Source: Acidobacteriota bacterium
GTDB lineage: Bacteria; Acidobacteriota; Terriglobia; Terriglobales; Acidobacteriaceae
NCBI GenBank assembly: GCA_018268915.1
Contig: JAFDVQ010000005.1
Span: forward strand, 574,641 to 638,640
Direction of reading: 5' to 3'
DNA length: 64,000 nucleotides
Positions 25,144 to 32,318 of the stretch are shown here, one piece after another (positions within the stretch are counted from its first letter, which is position 1; every line of letters begins with the position of its first letter). A program made the position numbers and the translations under genes. Below the pieces are notes generated by a model. It had not been told where the DNA came from and made no database searches. It saw only the letters and a program-made list of their open reading frames with translations.

Positions 25144-25514
25144 GCAGAGACCTAGAACACCCGCGCTGGAGAATATGGCCAGTGGCGCTCGGCGCCGTCG
25201 TTCTCTTCTTCGTCATCGCGCATGAGGTCGATCGCCAGGGCGCCGTCAAAGCCGCCGCAGCGAAGGATGCGTTCATCTCAGACTGGACCGCCGGCCGAAT
25301 CGCCACCGTCGAAGCCTTCACCTCTCGCTGCGGCCAGCCGCGGTCAATAGAACAAACGAAGTCAGGGCCCGTACTTCACTACACCTCCGGCGGCATCGGC
25401 GACTATCTGGTCAGATTCCCTCTCAATGCCGAACTCGAACACCCGCGCGTTCACGACTCCTACACGACCAAGGTGCAGCCCGAACAGCTTTTCACTCAAC
25501 TTCACTGCAAATAG
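25140..25514 (+). CDS. Single-span membrane protein, partner of the HNH gene
   Basis: ATG 25140 overlaps the HNH stop by 4 bases. The 124-residue product has one N-terminal membrane helix (WPVALGAVVLFFVIAHEV) and an outward ~95-residue domain (ISDWTAGRIATVEAFTSRCGQP onward, beta-rich end). No family is recognised. Translational coupling to an exported nuclease suggests a shared role, for example an anchor, cofactor or immunity function, none of which is shown. Confidence 0.65.
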   Translation: MSRDLEHPRWRIWPVALGAVVLFFVIAHEVDRQGAVKAAAAKDAFISDWTAGRIATVEAFTSRCGQPRSIEQTKSGPVLHYTSGGIGDYLVRFPLNAELEHPRVHDSYTTKVQPEQLFTQLHCK

Positions 25515-25517
25515 CCC

Positions 25518-27533
25518 TTACTGAACCGAGACTACAGACAACAGCGGCGACCCGACCGATGTGGTCGGCGGCGGTGGTGGAGTTCCGCCGACCGTGACGG
25601 TCACGCTGCCGAAGGTGAAAGCGGGATAGTTTGAGTCGCCCGGGTAGCGAGCGGTGTAGTTATGAACTCCAGGCGTCGGGCTAGAGATCGTCAGTTGCGC
25701 GAACGTGCCGTCGCCGGCCAGCGATCCAGTTCCTACTGAGACGCCGCCATCGAGGAAGGTGACCGGCTGAGTCAGCGCGGCCGACTCCTGACCGTTGATC
25801 TCAGTCGCTGGCTGAAGCTGCACCTGCAGATTGAATGCCGTCGGCGTCGCGACCGTGTACGACTGGTTCAGATTGCCGAGCGCGGTCTTGATGTTCATCT
25901 CGCCGATCAGCGGCTGCCAGGTCGACGTCGTGCATGGGTACGGAGTACTCGAGCCCGCGGATCCGGAGGTGCTCATACTCGTGCCAGCTGAGAACTGCGA
26001 GAGCAGGGACGAAGGCACCGCGCCTGGTCCGAGGTAGATGTCTGAGTACTGATCCTTCGTGATGCCGCTCTGCTGAGCGACGCCCTGGTTTGTTCCATCG
26101 ATCACGATGTTGTCGATCTCCACTCCCATCCGGTACCCGGAGAGGCCCTGGAAGGTGTAGGTGCCCGACTTGCCGGTGGTGTACGGCGCCGTCGATGCCA
26201 AGACGTGGATGTTATGCAGGTAGAGGTTGGTGTACCGCGGAGGCGAGCTTCCGGTCTGCCCACCATAGTTGGTATACATGCGAACGCTCTGCTGCTCGTT
26301 CACCATGCACACGTTCTGGTAAGTGACCTTGTCGACCACTCCTCCATTCGCAGTGCTCGAGCCGATCTGAAGACCTGTCGATTGAGCGTTGAAAAGATTG
26401 CCGCGCTGCACCAGGTGATCGAAGAGGATGTTGCGGATCCCGCCCGAGTTGATGTCCGTGCCTAGGGCCGCGCCGATGCCGGCGCCGGTCTGAAGGTTCT
26501 TGACGGTGATATTTGCCGTCGGCCCAGCATCAGACTTGAGTGCGGTGTGGTTGTCTCCGTTCGAAATGAAGCTGTTCGCGATGGTGACGTTTGTGCAGTT
26601 GACCGGATCGATGCCATCGGTGTTTGAGACCTCATAAGGGTCGATGACCTTGACGCCCCAGATCGTGACATTGCTGCAGTTCTTCAGATTGACAGTGAAG
26701 TTTCCGGAGTCGCGAAGCGTTGTCTTGTAGATATTGAAGTTGGAGATGCCGACCAGGTTGAGCAGGTTCGGGCCGTAGCTGTTGTTGCCGGCGCCGTTCG
26801 GGCTGCCAGCCGGCGAGCCATCTGTCGCAGTGCCTCGCTTGTTGATGTAGCTCTGGACTCGGTTGCCGTAGATGCTGTCGGTCCTGCCGATCAGCTTGCG
26901 CCAGCCGCGGCCGTCGATCGTTCCTGGCCCCTCGATGAAGGAGCCGTTCGCGTTCAGTGCCGTGATGAGATGATTGCAACTCGAACTGCTTGTCGTGACT
27001 ATCCCGCAATTGTGGCCGCCGTAGTCTGATAGGTTGCGGCTGCCCATCAAGTCGACGCCCAGGTCGATCTTGAGGCCTGTACCGCTCGGAATGTTCAGTG
27101 GAGCTATGACGAGCGCCTGCTGCCCGCTCGTGCCCAGGGCGAGCTCCACAGCCTTTCCAGTTCCAGCACACGATGAGAGGGCCGCATTGATGGCCGAGTT
27201 GTCGAGCGACTCCGAACTTACGAAGCTGCCGGATGAAGAAGACGGATCGAAGCTGGTCGCGCCCGTTGCTCCGAGAGTGCCGTAAGTTCCGCCCGTTGAG
27301 CCCGCGCCTGGCCCAAATGGATCCAGATTGAGCGTGTTCGTCGATACCAAGTACTTGGTCGCACGAACGGTCGCGCAGGTTGCGTGGTAGCTCGGCTCGG
27401 TAACGGTGCGGGTGTCCCCGGTGGCGGGCGTGCTCTGCGCCATTGCGGGATCCGCTATACCCACGCTCAGCAGCAGTGCTGCCATTTGGCTGATGAGCGC
27501 AAGAAAAGCGGATGATCTTTTGAAAGAGACCAT
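25518..27533 (-). CDS. Exported GH28-fold protein with substituted catalytic motifs and C-terminal Ig-like domain
   Basis: 671 residues. Signal peptide 1-33 (cleavage near AMAQ). Residues ~110-480 form a right-handed beta-helix of polygalacturonase (GH28) type, closest in pattern to bacterial polygalacturonases. Of the four GH28 signatures, NTD is kept (304-306), GDD reads GDN (326-328), GHG reads GAG (350-352) and RIK reads QIG (389-391). Hydrolysis as in known GH28 enzymes is therefore unlikely; pectin binding is possible. Residues ~560-645 are a bacterial Ig-like domain (VTFLDGGVSVGTGSL), then a Pro/Thr tail. It stands within the prophage, convergent with the HNH operon and divergent from the FkbM module, so it is cargo rather than a structural gene. 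Confidence 0.8.
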   Translation of the reverse strand: MVSFKRSSAFLALISQMAALLLSVGIADPAMAQSTPATGDTRTVTEPSYHATCATVRATKYLVSTNTLNLDPFGPGAGSTGGTYGTLGATGATSFDPSSSSGSFVSSESLDNSAINAALSSCAGTGKAVELALGTSGQQALVIAPLNIPSGTGLKIDLGVDLMGSRNLSDYGGHNCGIVTTSSSSCNHLITALNANGSFIEGPGTIDGRGWRKLIGRTDSIYGNRVQSYINKRGTATDGSPAGSPNGAGNNSYGPNLLNLVGISNFNIYKTTLRDSGNFTVNLKNCSNVTIWGVKVIDPYEVSNTDGIDPVNCTNVTIANSFISNGDNHTALKSDAGPTANITVKNLQTGAGIGAALGTDINSGGIRNILFDHLVQRGNLFNAQSTGLQIGSSTANGGVVDKVTYQNVCMVNEQQSVRMYTNYGGQTGSSPPRYTNLYLHNIHVLASTAPYTTGKSGTYTFQGLSGYRMGVEIDNIVIDGTNQGVAQQSGITKDQYSDIYLGPGAVPSSLLSQFSAGTSMSTSGSAGSSTPYPCTTSTWQPLIGEMNIKTALGNLNQSYTVATPTAFNLQVQLQPATEINGQESAALTQPVTFLDGGVSVGTGSLAGDGTFAQLTISSPTPGVHNYTARYPGDSNYPAFTFGSVTVTVGGTPPPPPTTSVGSPLLSVVSVQ

Positions 27534-27610
27534 GGGTGGAGCCCCTGTCTGTGGTTTCGTTGGTAACTTCGTGAATTCGGGACTGTTGGCTTACACTGGT
27601 GCGTATCGAA

Positions 27611-27745
27611 ATGCCCAGCTTCAAGCGATTCCCGTTCTGGTTTGAGATCGTTCTTCTGGTCGGCCTCGCCATCATCTTTGGCGCGACCTACTGGCAGTAC
27701 AAGAACGCGCAGTCAGACACGCAGAAGCAGAGTGAAGGACGATGA
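27611..27745 (+). CDS. 44-aa single-span membrane protein opening the FkbM module
   Basis: ATG 27611 to TGA 27745; the stop overlaps the methyltransferase ATG (ATGA at 27742). The product has one membrane helix (FEIVLLVGLAIIFGATYW) between basic and polar ends. The 77-base gap to the divergent GH28-fold gene must hold both promoters, but no consensus boxes are clear. No family is recognised. Confidence 0.55.
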   Translation: MPSFKRFPFWFEIVLLVGLAIIFGATYWQYKNAQSDTQKQSEGR

Positions 27746-28683
27746 CCCTACTTCAGAAACTCCTGGGACCTATAACTGCAAGCGAGCGCGGGCTGTTCGC
27801 TGTCTCTGCTGCGTCCTGCTTCAAAAATGGCGCGCCACTATCGCGCGACGGCAACACCTATCTCGTCCGAAGAGGAGATCGACAAATCAGGCTTTCCAGA
27901 CAACACCTGGTTTATGCGATCGGAGTTGCTCAGCACTTTGAGACCTACTTCTCTCAGGTAGAGCCGATCCAACGCGACAGATTCCTTGAAGCCAATTACT
28001 CTGGGCCGCAGCTGCACACCCTCCATAACGGCCTTCAGTTCGAAATCGCGAGCATGCCCGAAGAAGCCTCAGCCCTGGATGCATATTTCCGCTTCTATCG
28101 CCCCGGACCGGGAGAGCTCGTGTTCGATGTCGGAGCATATTGCGGGATTTCTGCCTACGCCTTTTCTCACGCGGTAGGTCCTGAAGGCCGAGTCATAGCC
28201 TTCGAACCCGATCCGTTAAATGTTGAACTACTCCGCAGGAACATAGAACGGCACAAGCTATCGAATGTCGCCGTCGCACAAGTAGCACTCAGCGACAGCA
28301 ATGGCACTGCGACCTTCAATTCTGAAGGATCGACCGGATCGGCACTTTCAACGGTGCTCGACAGGCCGCCGACTAACGCCACCGCTTCAGTACGAACAGC
28401 AACCTTCGAGCAGGCCTGCGCAGAATTCGGCATTCCTTCTTTCGTGAAAATTGATGCAGAGGGAGCAGAGATCGAGATCATCTCAGGCTCTCAGGACTTT
28501 TTACGGTCACATCCGATTCATCTAGTTCTCGACACTGACCACATTCGCGACGGCAAAACCACTCACTCTGCCGTGGAAGGAATGCTCAACAGGTGCGGTT
28601 ACAAGACAGTTTCAGAGCTCGACACCGGCGGATTCATGACCACCTGGGCAACGCCGAATTCTAAGAAAGGAGACAACGAATGA
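27742..28683 (+). CDS. FkbM-family SAM-dependent methyltransferase
   Basis: 313 residues with GAAGGA before ATG 27742. After ~120 residues of N-terminal extension, the Rossmann core shows the SAM-binding motif ELVFDVGAYCGISAY, the acidic strand end VIAFEPDPLNVELL, and the FkbM signature FVKIDAEGAEIEIISG. FkbM enzymes O-methylate sugars or small molecules; in surface-polysaccharide loci they methylate glycans. In a prophage the obvious hypothesis is modification of host lipopolysaccharide or capsule, changing phage receptors. It overlaps genes on both sides by 4 bases, so it is the core of a four-gene unit. Confidence 0.88.
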   Translation: MTLLQKLLGPITASERGLFAVSAASCFKNGAPLSRDGNTYLVRRGDRQIRLSRQHLVYAIGVAQHFETYFSQVEPIQRDRFLEANYSGPQLHTLHNGLQFEIASMPEEASALDAYFRFYRPGPGELVFDVGAYCGISAYAFSHAVGPEGRVIAFEPDPLNVELLRRNIERHKLSNVAVAQVALSDSNGTATFNSEGSTGSALSTVLDRPPTNATASVRTATFEQACAEFGIPSFVKIDAEGAEIEIISGSQDFLRSHPIHLVLDTDHIRDGKTTHSAVEGMLNRCGYKTVSELDTGGFMTTWATPNSKKGDNE

Positions 28684-28835
28684 GCATCACAGCACTAAAA
28701 GTTGAGGGAAACATCAAACGCGCCGAACTAGCTCAGAAGTGCATTGAGGCTCTGATCGAACAACACCTCATCGATCCAGCAAACAAAGAGAAAGCCATCG
28801 AAGTCCTCGGAGCGTCCCTTGCGGTTCCGCGATAA
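28680..28835 (+). CDS. 51-aa helical protein of the FkbM module
   Basis: ATG 28680 overlaps the methyltransferase stop and has AAAGGAG upstream. The sequence is soluble and helical (ELAQKCIEALIEQHLI, ANKEKAIEVLGASLAV), resembling a short coiled or helical-hairpin protein. No family is recognised. The next gene starts inside it at TTG 28819. Confidence 0.6.
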   Translation: MSITALKVEGNIKRAELAQKCIEALIEQHLIDPANKEKAIEVLGASLAVPR

Positions 28836-29022
28836 GCTACTTGCCTTTCTGATCGCGACTGCCGCACGCCTGAGGCTGTCTCGTCTCGTCGTTGCATTTC
28901 TAAGCGCAGACAAGAGCCAGGAAGCGATTGACAGGAATTTGAATGCCTTCTACTGGAATGCGGCATTTGTCTACGTTGTGACGATCGCGGCTTTCATCGC
29001 CGCGTTCTTCGTACAAAAGTGA
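28819..29022 (+). CDS. 67-aa membrane protein of the FkbM module
   Basis: TTG 28819 with GGAG 6 bases before. A basic amphipathic N-terminus (RFRDKLLAFLIATAARLRLS) precedes a C-terminal membrane helix (AAFVYVVTIAAFIAAFFVQ). It ends 4 bases from the convergent stop of the tail-fibre gene. No family is recognised; small membrane proteins next to the fibre are often superinfection-exclusion factors, which here is only a hypothesis. Confidence 0.55.
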   Translation: MRFRDKLLAFLIATAARLRLSRLVVAFLSADKSQEAIDRNLNAFYWNAAFVYVVTIAAFIAAFFVQK

Positions 29023-29026
29023 TTCA

Positions 29027-32008
29027 TCAGTGGCCCTCAATCCAGTTGCCTAGGCTAGCGCTCGCAGCCCACGAACAACTGCCAGTGTTGCTTCCCCATG
29101 TGAACGTGTAGTACCAATTGGGCGGAACGACCACGGTTCCGCTTATGTCCCTAGCTGCACTGCTCCCAGATATGTCGTATTGAAAAGTGTTTAGGTTGGG
29201 CGTGCTGGTAGAGCCAATGGTACCTATCATGCAAATGCTGCTGACTGTTCCAGTCGAGACGTGAACGCTCACATACATCGGCGTCGTATTGGTGTTCTGG
29301 TAGACAGTGTTCACCGCGCGCGAACCAGTCACATCCGCAAACGTGGTCGGTCCACCCCCTCCGCCTCCGCCTGATGATGCAAATGTCTGACCGTTGGCAG
29401 CGGGAGTTATCGTCACATTTGATCCGGCGACGGGCGGAGTACCGCCCCTGTAATCGGTCGAAGTTGCCGAGTTCGCCCAAATCGACAGCGGATTGAACTT
29501 GAGAAGGACAGGAACGCTCGAGCCGCTGTTATATGTGTCGCTTCCGCCCAGAGCGATAGTCGCATTGGTAGATCCGATCGTCTGAACGGTCGCAGACCAG
29601 GTCGCCGAGGGTTGGGTAGCCGGCAGAGTATAGGCGCAGGCCGCCGAGCAATTAAAGATAACCAGCTTTCCGTTATCGCTCGCTGAAGCGGTCTGCGAAC
29701 TCGTATAGGTCACGGTTCCGTTCGCGCCGCCGCACCCGCTTGAGCTGAGAGTGCCGTCAGATGCTGCGCACACGATGCGGCTTCCCGTTCCGGCAAGGGC
29801 ATTGTTCTTTATAGTGCCGTTAATTACCGAATTCGAAGGGCTGTTCCAGCTGTTTGTGCCGTTCGCATCTGCGACTGGCGAACTCGACACGTTTTCCCAG
29901 ACATTGTCATTGGCGATATTGTTTGCAGCTGACGCCCCGAAATTGAGCGCCAGCGTGCTGCTTCCGCCACCCTTGATGTTATTGCTGTTGATCCCGTTGC
30001 CAGTCGACGTTCCGTAGACATTGATGATAGGGCCGGCACTCGCCCCCAGGCCGCTGAGATTGCAGGTATTGCTGGACACAGACGAGTAGTTGACGTTCTC
30101 TAGCGCGGCGCACTCAAATCCGGTAGACGGCGTCACGATGTTTCCGATGAAGCCAAGGTGACTTGAGTCCTTCGCATGAAACGCAGCTAACCAACCCTGA
30201 TTGCCGGAATGAGATCCTTGAGAAAACTGCATACCTAAGAACGACACCGCGGTACTCGATTGCACTTCAGCGCATGTTGCAACACCGCTGGTAGCTGTCG
30301 GCTGAAGAGAGCACTCACCGCCGATAAAAGTTACCGCCGAGTTGCTGCTGCTCGGCATGTTCGTAACCTTCACTCCGTTCGTGTATGCGCCATCGAACTT
30401 GGAATCGAGGACCGTGATATCGAACCCGGCAATTTGGCCCGACAGGGCTGACCCGTCTAGTTCAAATTCGAGGTCGGTGCTCGATACCTGGAGTTCCTGG
30501 AACCACTGATCATTTAGCGATGTACCACTGCCGTAATATCCATGAACGACCGCGCCTGCGCCGTGGGAACTGAGACCGTTTATATTCACTCGGACGAACG
30601 CGGCGGATTGCGGAGCAGCAGTTCCGTCGACGCGAAGCCCATATATATCGCCGCTCGTGTATGTTCCGGCCCACTGCGAATCGCAGTCGATCATCAGGCC
30701 GTTCTGGAAGTTTAGAAGGTGGAAATTCTCGATGTTGTCTTGAACTAAAACATGGTCGATCACAGCAGACTGCGTATAGCTGAGGCTGACCCCCTTTGCG
30801 GTTCCGGTCGCCGTTCCAGAGTGCTTTGCAGTGAAGTGGTCGAAATGAAGGTTATACAGGGGACTATTAACCCCGCCCCCTGCTGCGTCGATGATGTCCG
30901 CGCCCGCAGTGGTCTGGACGATCATGCTTCCGGCGCCTGGGTACTGCATGACCGCGCCGTGGATGCCTGTGTTCGAATTCGTAAACGAGAGAGCTGTTCC
31001 GATGTTGTACTGCCCTAAGAGGGCGTCGCACTGAACGGGCTTCGCAGCGATGCATGCCTGCATCGCCGTATAGTTATTGGTCGAGCCATCGGCGATCGCT
31101 CCCCACCATTCGAAAGGCGCGTGAGTCTGGGTGGACGCCGTAAAAGCAATGGTCACGTTGGATCCGAAATGCACCCATGGCCCATCCATCTCTTTGGCTG
31201 GATACGCCAGCGTCACGGTCAGCGCGCTGCCTGCTGACCACATTCCGCCGGCACTGAAAACGACCGGGCAATTGATCGTCCCGCCGGCCGTAAGCGTCGC
31301 CGCAGTACTCAGAAGGTAAGCCTGCCCGGATGTGCATTTGCCGTTGATGATTGCGACAGTCGTGTCGCTTGTCGACGATGCGACGAGGTTGGTGTAGCTT
31401 CCGCCACCACCACCGCTCGCTGTGAGAGTGCTGCCCGTCAGTCCAGGAGAAAGAGTCAGACCTGAACCCGCGAGAAGAGGAGAATTTGAATGCCAGGCTG
31501 TGCCGTCGGTCCACACGAACAATGACGAACCTTGCGGAAGTTGAGTGGTAACTCCGTCGTAGCTTGTCGCACCTGGATTGATCGTCACGACGCCGGCTGA
31601 GACTCCGCGCTGGACAGCTACTGTGCACCCGGCGGCGAGGCTCGGCAGAGTGATCGTCGAAGTTCCGCTAGCATCGTCGCGGATGAATTCACCGCAGGCC
31701 GCCGTCGTGCTCGAGGTCACCACGCGCCCGTTCGGAACGCCAGTCGCACCATTGCCGCGGTACACCCAGCCGTCGGCGCCGCAGGTGCCCCACTTGTTCG
31801 GCGAAACGTCGGTGCGCTGAAACGGCTGCCCATAGTTCGCTGCGGTGCAGGCCTGAATAGGAGTGTCGGATCCGGTGATGGTCGTCAGCGGCCATTTGAT
31901 CTGCGCCGGGCTGGTGGGGTCCACCTGTGCATGTATCGCAGCAGTCGACAGCACCAGGACCGGAAGAGCGAGGACCTTAATTCTTGTAGTAGATAAAAGT
32001 GAAAACAT
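29027..32008 (-). CDS. Tail fibre/spike-like beta-helix protein with an N-terminal signal-like segment
   Basis: ATG 32008 follows AGGAGG; GTG 32011 is in frame. 993 residues. Unexpectedly, the first ~28 residues look like a Sec signal (IKVLALPVLVLSTAAIHAQ). A collar-like region and Gly/Ser/Thr-rich linkers follow, then a pectate-lyase-type beta-helix (about 280-720, repeated N/S-G-hydrophobic turns such as YNLHFDHFTAKHSG and SSNTCNLSG), and a C-terminal beta-rich end (CMIGTIGSTSTPNLNTFQYD). Its place after the tail-tip gene and its length fit the host-recognition fibre. It overlaps the previous gene by 32 bases. Confidence 0.75.
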   Translation of the reverse strand: MFSLLSTTRIKVLALPVLVLSTAAIHAQVDPTSPAQIKWPLTTITGSDTPIQACTAANYGQPFQRTDVSPNKWGTCGADGWVYRGNGATGVPNGRVVTSSTTAACGEFIRDDASGTSTITLPSLAAGCTVAVQRGVSAGVVTINPGATSYDGVTTQLPQGSSLFVWTDGTAWHSNSPLLAGSGLTLSPGLTGSTLTASGGGGGSYTNLVASSTSDTTVAIINGKCTSGQAYLLSTAATLTAGGTINCPVVFSAGGMWSAGSALTVTLAYPAKEMDGPWVHFGSNVTIAFTASTQTHAPFEWWGAIADGSTNNYTAMQACIAAKPVQCDALLGQYNIGTALSFTNSNTGIHGAVMQYPGAGSMIVQTTAGADIIDAAGGGVNSPLYNLHFDHFTAKHSGTATGTAKGVSLSYTQSAVIDHVLVQDNIENFHLLNFQNGLMIDCDSQWAGTYTSGDIYGLRVDGTAAPQSAAFVRVNINGLSSHGAGAVVHGYYGSGTSLNDQWFQELQVSSTDLEFELDGSALSGQIAGFDITVLDSKFDGAYTNGVKVTNMPSSSNSAVTFIGGECSLQPTATSGVATCAEVQSSTAVSFLGMQFSQGSHSGNQGWLAAFHAKDSSHLGFIGNIVTPSTGFECAALENVNYSSVSSNTCNLSGLGASAGPIINVYGTSTGNGINSNNIKGGGSSTLALNFGASAANNIANDNVWENVSSSPVADANGTNSWNSPSNSVINGTIKNNALAGTGSRIVCAASDGTLSSSGCGGANGTVTYTSSQTASASDNGKLVIFNCSAACAYTLPATQPSATWSATVQTIGSTNATIALGGSDTYNSGSSVPVLLKFNPLSIWANSATSTDYRGGTPPVAGSNVTITPAANGQTFASSGGGGGGGPTTFADVTGSRAVNTVYQNTNTTPMYVSVHVSTGTVSSICMIGTIGSTSTPNLNTFQYDISGSSAARDISGTVVVPPNWYYTFTWGSNTGSCSWAASASLGNWIEGH

Positions 32009-32309
32009 CACTTCCTCCTGCAGCTGTGGCCAGCGTTGCGGCTGCGCCGGACATTGAGTAGTAGTCGGTGCGGGTGTTGTCGGTGGTCTGCATTCCGAGG
32101 CCGTTGCGAAGAGCCGCGATGATCTTCCTCGGCGTGTTCGCCAGCGTCCCGTTTACCCCTGTGAACGTGACGTACTCGACGATCGCGTCGTCGACCTCCG
32201 CCGAAACATTCACGGTCGGAGACCCGCCGTCGTTCTGCCACTTGACGTTGATCTTCCCTGCTGACGCCGAGGGAGTAGTGTCAGAAAATTCGATAATCGA
32301 TGCTGGCAT
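31977..32309 (-). CDS. Phage hypothetical protein between tail tip and fibre, 110 aa
   Basis: Beta-rich small protein (INVKWQNDGGSPTVNVSAEV, then an ALRNGLGMQTTDNTRTDYY part) with a C-terminal FTFIYYKN end. Position directly after the large tail-tip protein, with a 9-base gap, and overlap into the fibre gene suggests a tail-tip accessory or fibre-attachment role. No family is recognised. Confidence 0.65.
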   Translation of the reverse strand: MPASIIEFSDTTPSASAGKINVKWQNDGGSPTVNVSAEVDDAIVEYVTFTGVNGTLANTPRKIIAALRNGLGMQTTDNTRTDYYSMSGAAATLATAAGGSDVFTFIYYKN

Positions 32310-32318
32310 TTGAGTTCC

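Noticed and set aside
26632..27675. 347-codon - strand frame overlapping the GH28-fold gene
   Set aside because: Gln/Arg/His-rich out-of-frame shadow of the GH28-fold gene, with no ribosome site.
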